Assembly (NCBI RefSeq): GCF_014297465.1
Contig: NZ_JACORT010000001.1
Location: 620,001 to 684,000 of the forward strand
DNA from: Ramlibacter cellulosilyticus
GTDB lineage: Bacteria > Pseudomonadota > Gammaproteobacteria > Burkholderiales > Burkholderiaceae_C
Direction of reading: 5' to 3'
DNA length: 64,000 nt
Below, piece after piece: positions 41,674 to 51,069 of the stretch. The notes under the pieces were generated by a model. It made no database searches. It saw only the letters and a program-made list of their open reading frames with translations, and was not told the origin of the DNA. The position numbers and the translations under genes were made by a program. Within the stretch, counting starts at the first letter, position 1. Each line of letters starts with the position of its first letter.

Positions 41674-42158
41674 GCGCGCAGGATGGGCGTCGCGCGGATC
41701 TTGCGCTGCAGCTGCATCACGCCGTAGAGGAGTGCCTCGGGCGTGGGCGGGCAGCCCGGCACGTAGACGTCCACGGGGAGGATGCGGTCGCAGCCGCGCA
41801 CCACGGAATAGGCGTAGTGGTAGTAGCCCCCACCGTTGGCGCAGGACCCCATGGAGATGACGTAGCGCGGCTCCGCCATCTGGTCGTACACCTTGCGGAT
41901 CGCGGGCGCCATCTTGTTGGTGAGGGTGCCGGAGACGATCATCAGGTCCGCCTGGCGCGGGCTGGCGCGGGGGATCATGCTGAAGCGGTCGAAGTCGTAG
42001 CGGGCCGCGGCGGTGTGCATCATCTCCACGGCGCAGCAGGCGAGGCCGAAGGTCAGGTACCAGAGGCTGCCGGATTGCGCCGCGCGCAGCACCTCTTCGA
42101 CGGTGCCGAGGGCATACGCGCCTTCGCCGGTGCGGAAGGGCGGGGGAACGAGGGACAT
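41670..42158 (-). CDS. Stand-alone NuoB-like subunit (NADH-quinone oxidoreductase B family)
   Basis: The 162-residue protein carries all four ligands of the N2 [4Fe-4S] cluster: Cys41-Cys42 ([11 protein letters not shown]), Cys106 ([10 protein letters not shown]) and Cys136 (VPGCPPTPE). The core aligns with NuoB along its whole length. There is no other complex I gene in the window, and nuoB normally lies in the nuoA-N operon. It follows an AraC-type regulator by 9 nt. It is probably a paralogue of an operon-encoded copy; whether it enters complex I or another oxidoreductase is unknown. Confidence 0.88.
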   Translation of the reverse strand: MSLVPPPFRTGEGAYALGTVEEVLRAAQSGSLWYLTFGLACCAVEMMHTAAARYDFDRFSMIPRASPRQADLMIVSGTLTNKMAPAIRKVYDQMAEPRYVISMGSCANGGGYYHYAYSVVRGCDRILPVDVYVPGCPPTPEALLYGVMQLQRKIRATPILRA

Positions 42159-42167
42159 GCCGCCACC

Positions 42168-42989
42168 TTAGGCGGCGTCGCCTTCTCCGTCTTGAAGAAT
42201 CCGGACACGGGCGGGCGCAAGGGACCAGTCATGGGCATGGCGCAAGCGGGCGGGGCTCGCGTGCACGAAGTCCTGCGTGTCGCGCGTCAGGTGCGCCTGG
42301 TCCGCGTAACCGTGGCCTGCGGCCAGGCGGGCGAGCGCCGGTCGCGCCTCGGGGGCGAGCAGGCCTTGCAGCGCCTCCTCCCAGCGGCGCACGCGCAGCC
42401 AGGCCGCGGGGCCGAGGCCTTGCTGGCGCTGGAAGCGTCGGCGGTACTGGCGCTCGCTGCAGCCCACCGCGGCGGCTGCGCCGGCGACGCCGTGTTCCCG
42501 CAGCAGGGGGAGCGCCAGTTCGGGTGGGCGAAGGGAGGGAACCGCGTCTTCCAGCAGGCGCCATGCGGTGGCGAGCGCGTCGGCGTCGCCGCAGGCGCTC
42601 GCCAGCGCGGCGCAGAGGGCGTGCAGTCCGGGGTGCTGCAAGGCGTCGACGTCCACCAGCGCATCGACCAGGCCGTCCGGCCGCAGGCCCAGCCAGGGTT
42701 CCAGCAGGCCCGGGGCGAGCACGAGGCTCGCGGACGCCAGCGGTGCGCTCGCCGACGTTTCGCGCGGACGGGACGCGGGGCCGGCGAGGAAGCGCGGCGG
42801 CTGCAGCGTGCCGTCGCAGCGCACCTCCCCGGCCGTGACGACGTTCAGGCAGGCGAAGGTCGTTGCCTGCACGCGGGCGCGGAGGACATCGCCCGCATCC
42901 GCGTGCCGCAGCAGCACGCACACGGCCCAGGGGCGCAGCGCGGGAGGTGCGGCGTGCACCGCCAGCCGTTCGCGCGTCGCAGCCTGCAT
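42168..42989 (-). CDS. AraC-family transcriptional regulator
   Basis: The 273-residue protein has a C-terminal helix-turn-helix pair (about residues 180-255): VAGAAAAVGCSERQYRRRFQRQQGLGP and HGYADQAHLTRDTQDFVHASP. The N-terminal half resembles the DUF6597-type sensor domain, with AVCVLLRHADAG. The composition is Ala/Arg/Leu-rich, in line with the region. The ATG at 42989 was chosen; a longer reading enters the methyltransferase gene. It ends 9 nt before the NuoB-like gene, so the two are probably one transcript. Confidence 0.82.
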   Translation of the reverse strand: MQAATRERLAVHAAPPALRPWAVCVLLRHADAGDVLRARVQATTFACLNVVTAGEVRCDGTLQPPRFLAGPASRPRETSASAPLASASLVLAPGLLEPWLGLRPDGLVDALVDVDALQHPGLHALCAALASACGDADALATAWRLLEDAVPSLRPPELALPLLREHGVAGAAAAVGCSERQYRRRFQRQQGLGPAAWLRVRRWEEALQGLLAPEARPALARLAAGHGYADQAHLTRDTQDFVHASPARLRHAHDWSLAPARVRILQDGEGDAA

Positions 42990-42999
42990 GGCGGGCGGA

Positions 43000-43593
43000 T
43001 CAGGACTCCGGCAGGCCGAAGGCCTCGCGGGCCCACGCGTCCGGCGCGGTCTTGAAGGCGAGCGCCTCGACCTGCAGCCGTTCCGTGCCGATGAAGATCT
43101 TGCGGAATCCCGCGTTCCACAGCGCCAGCTCCAGCGACCGCGGCGTGAAGCCGGTCTTGTGGGCATAGAAGTCCTGCCCGGTGCGCTCGATCTCCTCGCC
43201 GTAGCCGTAGAGGACGTCCAGCACCGTGATCGGGCCCGCGGCGGACTGGTACAAGGTGTCCTCGACGTCGAGCTTGCGCTCCACGGCCTGCTGCATCACC
43301 GCCTGGAGGTCCGGCACGATGACGTGCGCGAAGCCGCCCGGCTTGAGCACGTGCTGGAAGCCCGCGAGCACCCGCGGCACCTCGTGCCGGTGGTAGTGCT
43401 CCAGGTTGTGCGAGCAGTAGACGGCGTCGACCTGCGCCGCCTCCAGGGTGGTGAGCTGGCGCGCGTCGCAGACGATGTCGACCGAGTCGCCGGGCTGGAT
43501 GTCCAGCAGCAGGTGCTCGTAACCGGCATAGGCGGGCGGCAAGGGGATCTGCTTGCTGTTGCCGCCGACGTTCAGGACGCGCTTGTTGCTCAT
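43000..43593 (-). CDS. Class I SAM-dependent methyltransferase
   Basis: The 197-residue protein starts MSNKRVLNVGGNSKQIPLPP, with a SAM-binding glycine loop (LNVGGN), an acidic LLDIQPGDSVDIVCDAR, then YCSHNLEHYHRHEVPRVLAGF and LKPGGFAHVIVPD. This is the Methyltransf_11 class. A longer reading to 43725 overlaps the divergent DUF3297 gene and is rejected. It sits 10 nt before the AraC-type gene on the same strand. The substrate is unknown. Confidence 0.83.
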   Translation of the reverse strand: MSNKRVLNVGGNSKQIPLPPAYAGYEHLLLDIQPGDSVDIVCDARQLTTLEAAQVDAVYCSHNLEHYHRHEVPRVLAGFQHVLKPGGFAHVIVPDLQAVMQQAVERKLDVEDTLYQSAAGPITVLDVLYGYGEEIERTGQDFYAHKTGFTPRSLELALWNAGFRKIFIGTERLQVEALAFKTAPDAWAREAFGLPES

Positions 43594-43635
43594 GCGCGGC
43601 ACGGTAACACACCGCAACTCGCCGACAATCACGCC

Positions 43636-43884
43636 ATGAGCGAAAACACCGAACGTCCCCCGCTGCCCGACCACCTCTCCGCCGACCCGCGCAGCCCGCA
43701 CCACGTGAAGGAAATCTTCGAGCACGACGTCGGCATCCTCTTCAACGGCAAGGAGCGCACCGACGTCGAGGAGTACTGCATCAGCGAGGGCTGGGTGAGG
43801 GTGCCGGCGGGCAAGACGCTGGACCGCAAGGGACAGCCGCTGATGATCAAGCTCAAGGGGAAGGTCGAGGCGTTCTACAAGTGA
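43636..43884 (+). CDS. DUF3297 family protein
   Basis: The 82-residue protein reads SENTERPPLPDHLSADPRSPHHVKE.. with GILFNGKERTDVEEYCISEGW and ends KGKVEAFYK, the DUF3297 pattern. These are small cytoplasmic proteins, often called glutathione peroxidase-linked in older annotation without proof. It is divergent from the methyltransferase (43 bp) and convergent with ppc, with a long inverted repeat between. Confidence 0.85.
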   Translation: MSENTERPPLPDHLSADPRSPHHVKEIFEHDVGILFNGKERTDVEEYCISEGWVRVPAGKTLDRKGQPLMIKLKGKVEAFYK

Positions 43885-43892
43885 GGACGGGC

Positions 43893-44004
43893 GGTGGGGT
43901 TCGCTGCGCTCACCTTCCGCGGCTGGCGCCGCGCCACCCTACAAGTCCGGATTCGTAGGGTGGCGGCGCGCAAGCGCCGGCAGGTGAGCGCAGCGAACCC
44001 CACC
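43893..44004. repeat. Long inverted repeat, DUF3297/ppc junction
   Basis: The outer arms of 23 bp are exact: 43893-43915 and 43982-44004. Inner segments GGTGGC/GCCACC and GTAGGGTGG/CCACCCTAC add further pairing. It shares the overall theme of the REP-like units but with a different sequence. It fills the convergent gap and likely ends both transcripts. Confidence 0.85.
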
Positions 44005-44017
44005 GAAGGGCCCCGCC

Positions 44018-46816
44018 TCACCCCGTATTCCGCAACCCCGCCGCGATCCCGTTGATCGCGAGGTGGATGCCGCGCCGCTCGCGCTCGTCGGCGCTGCGTT
44101 CGCGCCAGCGGCGCACCAGCTCCACCTGCAGGTGGTGCAGCGGGTCGATGTAGGGGAAGCGGTGGCGGATCGAGCGTGCGAGGGCGGGGTTGCCGGCGAG
44201 GCGCTGCTTCTCGCCGGAGATCAGGGCCATCGCGTCCACGGTCCGCTGCCACTCCGCTTCCATGGTCCCGAAGATGCGCTTGCGCAGGCGTGCGTCCGGC
44301 ACGAGGTCCGCGTAGCGACGCGCCAGGGCCAGGTCGCTCTTGGCCAGCACCATGTCCATGTTGGAGAGCAGGGCCTTGAAGAAGGGCCACTGCCGGTACA
44401 TCCGCTGCAGCAGCGCGGCCTGCTCCTTGCGGTCGCCGGCGGCGAGGAAGGCCTCGACGGCGGAACCGAAGCCGTACCAGCCGTTCAGCGTGAGGCGGCA
44501 CTGCCCCCAGCTGAAGCTCCAGGGGATCGCACGCAGGTCCTCGATCCTCTGGGTCGCCTTGCGTGACGCCGGTCGCGAGCCGATGTTCAGCTCCGCGATC
44601 TCGCGGATCGGCGTCGCGCTGAAGAAGAAGTCCACGAAGCCCGGCGTCTCGTACACGAGCGCGCGGTACGCCTTCATGCTCGCCTGCGACAGCGCTTCGG
44701 CCGCCTGCAGGAAGGCCTTGGTCGCGGGCTTCGTCGGCTGCAGCAGCGTGGCTTCGAGCGTGGCGGCCACCAGCGTCTCCAGGTTGCGCCGCCCGATCTC
44801 GGGGTTCGCGTACTTGGAAGCGATCACCTCGCCCTGCTCGGTGAGGCGGATCTGCCCGCGCACCGTGCCGGGCGGCTGCGCCAGGATGGCCTGGTAGCTC
44901 GGGCCGCCGCCGCGGCCCACGGTGCCGCCGCGTCCGTGGAACAGGCGCAGCTGGATCTGGTGAGAGGCGGCGAGCTGGTCGAACAGTTCGACGAGCGCGA
45001 TCTCGGCGCGGTACAGCTCCCAGTTGCTGGTGAAGATGCCGCCGTCCTTGTTGCTGTCGCTGTAGCCCAGCATGATGTCCTGCTCGCGGCCCGAGCGCTG
45101 CATCATCTTCGCGATGCCGGGGAGCGCGTAGAACTCGCGCATGATGGGCGCGGCATTGCGCAGGTCGGCGATGGTCTCGAACAGCGGGACGACGATCAGG
45201 TCGATGTGCGCGCCGTCATCGATCGTCCCGTGCAGCAGGCCGACTTCCTTCTGCAGCAGCATCACTTCCAGGAGGTCGCTCACCGCCTCGGTGTGGCTGA
45301 TGATGTAGTGCCGGATCGCCTGCGGGCCGTAGCGTCCCCGCATCGCGACGGCCGTCTCGAAGATGGCCAGTTCCCTGCGCGCGTGCTCGCTGTAGTCGGC
45401 GCCCGGCACGCGCAAGGGACGCGCGTCGGCCAGCATCTTCATCAGCACGGCGCGCTTGCCCGCTTCGTCGAGGCCGCGGTAGCCCTTCTCCACGCGCGCC
45501 GTCGCGAGCAGCTCGGCGACGACCTCCTCGTGCTGCTCCGAGTTCTGCCGCAGGTCCACGGTGGCGAGGTGGAAGCCGAACACCTCCACCGCGCGGATCA
45601 GCGGATGCAGCCGCTGGTGCACCAGCGCGCCGCCGTGGTTCGCGCGCAGCGAGTCCTGCAGCGTGCGCAGGTCGGCAAGCAATTCCTCGGCGCGGAAGTA
45701 CGGGTTCTGCGGCGGCAGCACGTGGCGCGCCGCATCGCCGCCGGTGAACTCCTTCAGCGAGCCGGCGAGCCGCGCGTACATCCAGTTGACGGCGCGCCGG
45801 TAAGGCTCGTCCAGCCGGTGCTCGTTGGTGTCGGGCGAGCTCTCGGCCAGCGCGCGCATCTGCGGCGTCACTTCCACCAGAAGGGCGGAGAGCGACAGTT
45901 CGCTGCCCAGCCAGAACAGTTCGGTGAGGTAGTGGCGCAAGGCCACTTCGCACTGGCGGCGCAGTGCGTACGCGAGCGTCTCCGCCGTCACGTTGGGGTT
46001 GCCGTCGCGGTCGCCGCCGATCCACTGCCCCATGCGCAGGAAGCTCGCCACCGGGTGCTGCCCCAGCGCGTGCTCCAGCTCGCCATACAGCTTGGGGATC
46101 TCGCGCAGGAAGGTCGCCTCGTAGTAGCTGAGGGCGGTCTCGATCTCGTCGGCCACGGTCAGCCTGGTGAAGCGCAGCAGGCGCGTCTGCCACAGCTGCT
46201 CCACGCGCGCGCGCATCTGCAACTCGTTGGCGGCGAGCTCGCGCGGCGCCAGCGCGTCGCGGGGCAGGGCGCGGCCCTTGATCTCGTCGCGCTCCGCGAG
46301 CAGGCGCGCGATGTCGCGCTCCGCATCCAGGATGCTCTTGCGCTGCACCTCCGTGGGATGCGCGGTCAGCACGGGAGACAGGTAGCTGTTCGCGAGCGTC
46401 TGCGACACGGTGCGCGCATGGATGCCGGCCCAGCGCAGTCGCGCGAGCGCCACCTCGATGCTGCCCTCCTGCGTGTCGCCCGCGCGCTCGTGCACCTCGC
46501 GGCGGCGGATGTGGTGCCGGTCCTCGGCGAGGTTGGCCAGGTGGCTGAAATAGGTGAAGGCGCGGATCACGCGCACCGCCTCGTCGCCGGAGAGCGTCTT
46601 CAGCAGCGACTTCAGCTCGCGGTCCGCGGCCTGGTCGTCATGGCGGCGGAAGGAGACGGAGAGCTTGCGGATGCGCTCCACCAGCTCGTAGGTGTCCACC
46701 CCCTCCTGCTCGCGGATCACGTCGCCGAGGATGCGGCCGAGCAGGCGGATGTCCTCGACGAGCGGCCGTTCGTTCTCCTTGGCACGCCGCGCGGGCGGCT
46801 GCTCGATCGCAGGCAT
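44018..46816 (-). CDS. ppc: Phosphoenolpyruvate carboxylase
   Basis: The 932-residue anaplerotic enzyme makes oxaloacetate from PEP and bicarbonate. Its catalytic His is in [12 protein letters not shown], the Lys in [12 protein letters not shown], the Arg-rich loop [15 protein letters not shown], and the invariant C-terminus ends LRNTG. The ATG at 46816 begins [13 protein letters not shown]; the open frame upstream to 48451 is antisense to hemC/hemD and is not coding. It is divergent from hemC across 75 bp. Confidence 0.97.
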   Translation of the reverse strand: MPAIEQPPARRAKENERPLVEDIRLLGRILGDVIREQEGVDTYELVERIRKLSVSFRRHDDQAADRELKSLLKTLSGDEAVRVIRAFTYFSHLANLAEDRHHIRRREVHERAGDTQEGSIEVALARLRWAGIHARTVSQTLANSYLSPVLTAHPTEVQRKSILDAERDIARLLAERDEIKGRALPRDALAPRELAANELQMRARVEQLWQTRLLRFTRLTVADEIETALSYYEATFLREIPKLYGELEHALGQHPVASFLRMGQWIGGDRDGNPNVTAETLAYALRRQCEVALRHYLTELFWLGSELSLSALLVEVTPQMRALAESSPDTNEHRLDEPYRRAVNWMYARLAGSLKEFTGGDAARHVLPPQNPYFRAEELLADLRTLQDSLRANHGGALVHQRLHPLIRAVEVFGFHLATVDLRQNSEQHEEVVAELLATARVEKGYRGLDEAGKRAVLMKMLADARPLRVPGADYSEHARRELAIFETAVAMRGRYGPQAIRHYIISHTEAVSDLLEVMLLQKEVGLLHGTIDDGAHIDLIVVPLFETIADLRNAAPIMREFYALPGIAKMMQRSGREQDIMLGYSDSNKDGGIFTSNWELYRAEIALVELFDQLAASHQIQLRLFHGRGGTVGRGGGPSYQAILAQPPGTVRGQIRLTEQGEVIASKYANPEIGRRNLETLVAATLEATLLQPTKPATKAFLQAAEALSQASMKAYRALVYETPGFVDFFFSATPIREIAELNIGSRPASRKATQRIEDLRAIPWSFSWGQCRLTLNGWYGFGSAVEAFLAAGDRKEQAALLQRMYRQWPFFKALLSNMDMVLAKSDLALARRYADLVPDARLRKRIFGTMEAEWQRTVDAMALISGEKQRLAGNPALARSIRHRFPYIDPLHHLQVELVRRWRERSADERERRGIHLAINGIAAGLRNTG

Positions 46817-46891
46817 GGATCGCTTCCTGTGGGGGGATGCGCGGGATGCTAGCATCGACCTTCCCCCATCGATTACGAACAGGTTACGACC

Positions 46892-47794
46892 TTGAGCCAG
46901 TTCACCATCGCCACGCGCGAAAGCCGCCTGGCCCTCTGGCAGGCCGAACACGTGCAGGCCCTGCTGGAACAGCGGGGCCACGCGGTGGCGCTGCTCGGGA
47001 TGACCACCAAGGGCGACCAGATCCTCGACCGGTCCCTCAGCAAGGTCGGCGGCAAGGGCCTCTTCGTCAAGGAGCTCGAGGTCGCCCTGGAGGAAGGGCG
47101 CGCGGACCTCGCCGTGCATTCGCTCAAGGACGTGCCCATGGACCTGCCGGAGGGCTTCGCGCTCGCCTGCGTCATGGAGCGGGAAGACCCGCGCGATGCC
47201 TTCGTCTCCAACAAGTACCGGCAGCTTGCGGACCTGCCGCAGGGCGCCGTCGTCGGCACGTCCAGCCTGCGCCGCGTGGTGCTGCTGCGCGCGCTGCGCC
47301 CCGACCTGAAGATCGAGCCGCTGCGCGGCAACCTCGACACGCGCCTGCGCAAGCTCGACGACGGCCAGTACGACGGCATCGTGCTCGCCGCGGCGGGCCT
47401 CAAGCGCCTCGGGCTGGCCGGGCGCATCCGCCAGGTCTTCGAGCCGACCGAGATGCTGCCGGCCGCGGGGCAGGGCGCGCTGGGCATCGAGATCCGCGCC
47501 GCGCGCGGCGACGTCGCCGAGGCGCTCGCGCCGCTCGCCAACCAGTCCACCTGGCTCGCCGTCGCGGCCGAGCGCGCCGTGAGCCGTTCCATGGGCGGCA
47601 GCTGCTCCATGCCGCTCGCCGCGCACGCGCACTTCGAGGGCGAATACCTGCAGCTGAACGCCGCCTGGGGCGATCCCGACCAGGCCGGCGTGCTGGTGCG
47701 CGCCCGCAGCGCGGACGTGGTGGCGGACCTGGAGCAGGCCGCGGCCCTCGGCGAGGCCGTCGCGGCGCGCCTGCGCGCCGGCGGGGCCCGCTAG
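46892..47794 (+). CDS. hemC: Hydroxymethylbilane synthase (porphobilinogen deaminase)
   Basis: The 300-residue enzyme polymerises four porphobilinogens onto a dipyrromethane cofactor attached to the Cys in [12 protein letters not shown] (about residue 238). [14 protein letters not shown] and [11 protein letters not shown] are family signatures. The start is TTG at 46892 ([11 protein letters not shown]). hemD follows after 3 nt. A 12-bp palindrome GATGCTAGCATC at 46845-46856 lies in the ppc/hemC divergent gap. Confidence 0.96.
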   Translation: MSQFTIATRESRLALWQAEHVQALLEQRGHAVALLGMTTKGDQILDRSLSKVGGKGLFVKELEVALEEGRADLAVHSLKDVPMDLPEGFALACVMEREDPRDAFVSNKYRQLADLPQGAVVGTSSLRRVVLLRALRPDLKIEPLRGNLDTRLRKLDDGQYDGIVLAAAGLKRLGLAGRIRQVFEPTEMLPAAGQGALGIEIRAARGDVAEALAPLANQSTWLAVAAERAVSRSMGGSCSMPLAAHAHFEGEYLQLNAAWGDPDQAGVLVRARSADVVADLEQAAALGEAVAARLRAGGAR

Positions 47795-47797
47795 CCG

Positions 47798-48553
47798 ATG
47801 CGCGTCGTCCTCACGCGCCCGGTGCCCGAAGCCGAGCGCTGGGCGGCGCGCCTGCGGGAGCGCGGCATCGACGCGCTCGTGCTCCCGCTGCTGGCCATCG
47901 GGCCCGCGCCCGATGCCACCGCCCTGGAGCAAGCCGCACGCGAGGCGGACCGTTACGCTGCCGTCATGTTCGTGAGCGCCAATGCGGTGCAAGGCTTCTT
48001 CGCGGCGCAACCCGTGTTCCGCCAGGCCCGCGCCTGGGCGCCCGGTCCGGCGACGCAGGACGCCTTGCGGCAGGCCGGCGTGCCGGACGCGCGCGTCGAC
48101 GCTCCGGCGGCGGACGCGGCCCAGTTCGACTCGGAAAACCTGTGGCAGCAGGTGCAGGGGCAGCTCGCGCGGGGCGACCGCCTGCTGCTCGTGCGCGGCG
48201 GCGACGGCGACGGCCGCGGGCAGGGCCGTGACTGGCTTCTGCAGCAGCTGGAGGCGCTGGGCGTCGGGGTGGACATCGTCGTGGCCTACACGCGCGCGGC
48301 TCCCGCCTGGAGCGAGGCGCAGCGCGCAGCGGCCCGCGAGGCGGCCTCGGACGGCTCGCTGTGGCTCTTCAGCAGTTCGGAGGCCGCGGGGCACCTGCCG
48401 GCGCTCCTCCCCGGCCAGGACTGGTCCCGCGCCCGCGCGCTCGCGACGCACCCGCGCATCGCCGACAGCGTGCAGCGCCTCGGTTTCGGTCGCGTGGAGA
48501 CCACACGCCCCGGGTGGGACGCGGTGCTCGCGTCGATAGAATCGACCCGATGA
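47798..48553 (+). CDS. hemD: Uroporphyrinogen-III synthase
   Basis: The 251-residue HemD-fold protein has [35 protein letters not shown] and [10 protein letters not shown], in line with this poorly conserved family. It closes the linear bilane to uroporphyrinogen III. Its place after hemC and before hemX supports the call. The stop overlaps the next ATG (ATGA). Confidence 0.92.
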   Translation: MRVVLTRPVPEAERWAARLRERGIDALVLPLLAIGPAPDATALEQAAREADRYAAVMFVSANAVQGFFAAQPVFRQARAWAPGPATQDALRQAGVPDARVDAPAADAAQFDSENLWQQVQGQLARGDRLLLVRGGDGDGRGQGRDWLLQQLEALGVGVDIVVAYTRAAPAWSEAQRAAAREAASDGSLWLFSSSEAAGHLPALLPGQDWSRARALATHPRIADSVQRLGFGRVETTRPGWDAVLASIESTR

Positions 48554-49644
48554 GTTCCCTGCCCCCGACGCCTCCGCCTCCGCCCGAGCTCCCGCCGGTG
48601 CTGCCGGCGACGCAGGGCACGCCAGTCGCTGCGCAGGTCCGCTCCGCCACCGTGTCGCGCGGGACCTTGATGGCGCTGGTGCTGGTCGCCGGCGCGGGTC
48701 TCCTGTCCAGCGTGATGCTGTGGCAGCGCCTGTCGAACATCCAGGAGCAGCTCGCGCGGCAAAGCGCGGACACCGGCGCCAACGCCATCGAGGCCCGCGC
48801 CCTCGCGCGCCAGGCGCAGGACGTGGCGCGCGACGCCGCCGCGCGGCAGGTGGTGCTGGAGTCGCGCCTCTCCGAAGTCGCGCTGCAGCGCGGCCAGCTG
48901 GAAGACCTGATCCAGAGCCTTTCGCGTTCGCGCGACGAGAACCTGGTGGTGGACATCGAATCGGCGCTGCGCCTCGCGCAGCAGCAGACGCAGCTCACGG
49001 GCAGCCCCGAGCCGCTGCTCGCCGCGTTGCGCACCGCCGACCAGCGCCTCGCGCGCGCGGCCCAGCCGCGCCTGGCGCGCCTGCGTGCTTCCATCACGCG
49101 CGACATCGAGCGCATCCGTTCCGCCACCGTCACCGACGTGCCGGGCCTGCTGGCGCGCCTCGACGACATCGTGCGGCAGGTCGACGACCTGCCGGTGGCC
49201 AATGCCGTGCCGGCGCGCTCGCTGACGGCGGACGCACCGCGCAGGCCCGCATCCGCCGTGGACGCCGGCCCGGCGCCCGTGGCCTGGTGGCACCGCTGGC
49301 GCGGTGCCGTGCTGGAAGAGGCGCGCGGGCTGGTGCGCGTGAGCCGCATCGACCAGCCCGAAGCGATGCTGGTGGCGCCGGAGCAGGCCTTCTTCCTGCG
49401 CGAGAACATGAAGCTGAAGCTGCTGAACGTGCGGCTGTCGCTGCTCGCGCGCCAGAACGAGGCCGCGCGCGCCGATGTCGCCGCGGCGAGCGCCGCCCTT
49501 TTCAAGTACTTCGACCCGGGCTCGCGCCGCACGCAGGCCGTGGCGGCGCAGCTGCAGCAGGTGCAGGGCCAGGTGCGCACGGCGGAGCTGCCGCGCATCG
49601 ACGAGACGCTCGCCGCGCTGGCGACGCTCGGCGCCGGGAAGTAA
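48550..49644 (+). CDS. hemX: HemX-type membrane protein
   Basis: The 364-residue protein has a proline-rich cytoplasmic N-terminus, one membrane segment (about residues 41-60), then a long helical periplasmic region with coiled-coil character (heptads in about 60-160) and [32 protein letters not shown]. This is the HemX family, annotated as uroporphyrin-III methyltransferase-like although no methylase fold is present. Its role in haem supply is unproven. It lies within hemCDXY. Confidence 0.88.
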   Translation: MSSLPPTPPPPPELPPVLPATQGTPVAAQVRSATVSRGTLMALVLVAGAGLLSSVMLWQRLSNIQEQLARQSADTGANAIEARALARQAQDVARDAAARQVVLESRLSEVALQRGQLEDLIQSLSRSRDENLVVDIESALRLAQQQTQLTGSPEPLLAALRTADQRLARAAQPRLARLRASITRDIERIRSATVTDVPGLLARLDDIVRQVDDLPVANAVPARSLTADAPRRPASAVDAGPAPVAWWHRWRGAVLEEARGLVRVSRIDQPEAMLVAPEQAFFLRENMKLKLLNVRLSLLARQNEAARADVAAASAALFKYFDPGSRRTQAVAAQLQQVQGQVRTAELPRIDETLAALATLGAGK

Positions 49645-49647
49645 GCC

Positions 49648-50901
49648 ATGCGTGCCGCGCTCTGGCTGCTGGTCCTGTTCGCCGTTGCCGTGGCGGGCGC
49701 CTTGTTCGCCGGCAACAACCAGGGCACGGTGACGCTGTTCTGGCCGCCGTACCGCATCGACCTCTCGCTGAACCTCGTCGTGCTGCTGCTGGTCGCCTCG
49801 TTCTTCTTCGTGCACGCGGTGATGCGCGCGCTGGCCGCGCTGTTCGACCTGCCGCGGCAGGCGCTGCGCTGGCGCACGCAGCAGAAGGAGCGCTCCATGT
49901 ACGGCGCGCTGCTCGAAGGCTTGTCGCACATGCTGGCGGGCCGCTACATCCGCGCTCGCAAGGCGGGCGAGGCGGTGCTGGACCAGGAGGCGTCGCTGAC
50001 CGCATCCGGGCAGAAGCCCGCGAACGCGGCGCAGTTGCGCGCCATCGCCCACGTGCTGGCCGCCGAATCGGCGCACGCCTTGCAGGACCGCGCCGCGCGC
50101 GAGGAGCACCTGCAGCAGGCGCTGGAGCAGGCCTCGGGCCGCGACGCGCAGGAAACGCGCGAGGGCACGCTGCTGCGCGCCGCGCGCTGGGCGCTCGAGG
50201 ACCGCGAGCCCGAAGCCGCCATGCAGCACCTGCAGGAGTTGCCGCAGGGCGCGTCCCGCCGCACGCTGGCGCTGCGCACCCGCCTGCGCGCCTCGCGCCA
50301 GGCGGGCCAGACGCGCGAGGCGCTGGAGACCGCGCGCCTGCTCGCCAAGCACCATGCCTTCTCGCCCGTGGCGGCGCGCAGCATCGTGCGCGGCCTCGCG
50401 ATGGATCTCCTCAACGGCGCGTACGACGTGGCGCAGCTGCAGCGGGCGTGGGCCGCGCTGGAGCCGGCGGAGCGGGTGATGCCGGAGGTCGCCATCCATG
50501 CAGCGCAGCGGCTCACGTCGCTGCGCGGCGAGGCGCGCGTCGCGCGGGAGTGGCTGCTGCCCGTGTGGGAGAAGCAGGCGGAACTCAACGACGCCTTGCG
50601 CGTGAAGCTGGTGTGCGCGCTCGAGGAAGGCCTCGACTCGCTGGATGCCAGCTGGCTCGCGCGCGTCGAGGCGGCGCAGAAGGCGAATCCGCGCGACGCC
50701 ACCTTGCAGTACCTCGCGGGCATGGCGTGCATGAAGCGCCAGCTGTGGGGCAAGGCGCAGCAGCTGCTCACGCAGGCGGCGCTGGGGCTGCAGGATGCGA
50801 AGCTGCATCGCAACGCCTGGCGCGCGCTCGCGGAACTCGCGGAGCAGCGCGAGGATGCGCAGTCGGCGGCGATCGCGTGGAAGAGGGCGGCGGGGGAATA
50901 G
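49648..50901 (+). CDS. hemY: HemY protein, TPR membrane protein
   Basis: The 417-residue protein has two N-terminal membrane segments (about residues 2-18 and 40-60; sequence LVVLLLVASFFFVHAV), the HemY_N domain, then a helical TPR-like body rich in Ala/Arg. HemY of this type is distinct from protoporphyrinogen oxidase HemY and has an undefined role near the haem enzymes. It lies 3 nt after hemX and ends the operon before a REP pair and terminator shared with rne. Confidence 0.9.
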   Translation: MRAALWLLVLFAVAVAGALFAGNNQGTVTLFWPPYRIDLSLNLVVLLLVASFFFVHAVMRALAALFDLPRQALRWRTQQKERSMYGALLEGLSHMLAGRYIRARKAGEAVLDQEASLTASGQKPANAAQLRAIAHVLAAESAHALQDRAAREEHLQQALEQASGRDAQETREGTLLRAARWALEDREPEAAMQHLQELPQGASRRTLALRTRLRASRQAGQTREALETARLLAKHHAFSPVAARSIVRGLAMDLLNGAYDVAQLQRAWAALEPAERVMPEVAIHAAQRLTSLRGEARVAREWLLPVWEKQAELNDALRVKLVCALEEGLDSLDASWLARVEAAQKANPRDATLQYLAGMACMKRQLWGKAQQLLTQAALGLQDAKLHRNAWRALAELAEQREDAQSAAIAWKRAAGE

Positions 50902-50915
50902 CCTGGTGGCTCAAC

Positions 50916-51014
50916 GCTGGGGTGCGCTGCGCGCAACCCAGCCTACCTGGTCGCGCGCACCCCCGGGGTCACTCCCGCATCCGTAGGCTGGGTTTCGCGC
51001 CAGCGAACCCCAGC
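50916..51014. repeat. REP-like inverted pair, hemY/rne junction
   Basis: The unit at 50916-50946 (GCTGGGGTGCGC .. CAGCCTAC) and the inverted unit at 50983-51014 (GTAGGCTGGG .. CCCCAGC) are 36 bp apart. The second differs at the centre (TTCGCGCCAGCGAA), keeping the palindrome. Confidence 0.85.
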
Positions 51015-51028
51015 AACTCCCCAAAGGA

Positions 51029-51053
51029 AAAAGGGCGCCACCGGCGCCCTTTT
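51029..51053. terminator. Bidirectional terminator, hemY/rne
   Basis: The stem AAAAGGGCGCC/GGCGCCCTTTT has a 3-nt loop and T runs on both strands. It serves rne (minus strand) and can serve hemY. Confidence 0.85.
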
Positions 51054-51069
51054 CATCCTGCAAGCCGCC

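Noticed and set aside
46817-48451. Extension of the ppc frame to 1477 residues
   Set aside because: The extra N-terminus is antisense to hemC/hemD; true PPC begins at MPAIEQ (46816) with normal length.
48550-49644. hemX as a true uroporphyrin-III C-methyltransferase
   Set aside because: The sequence has one membrane helix and a coiled coil and no SAM methylase fold. The name reflects annotation history.
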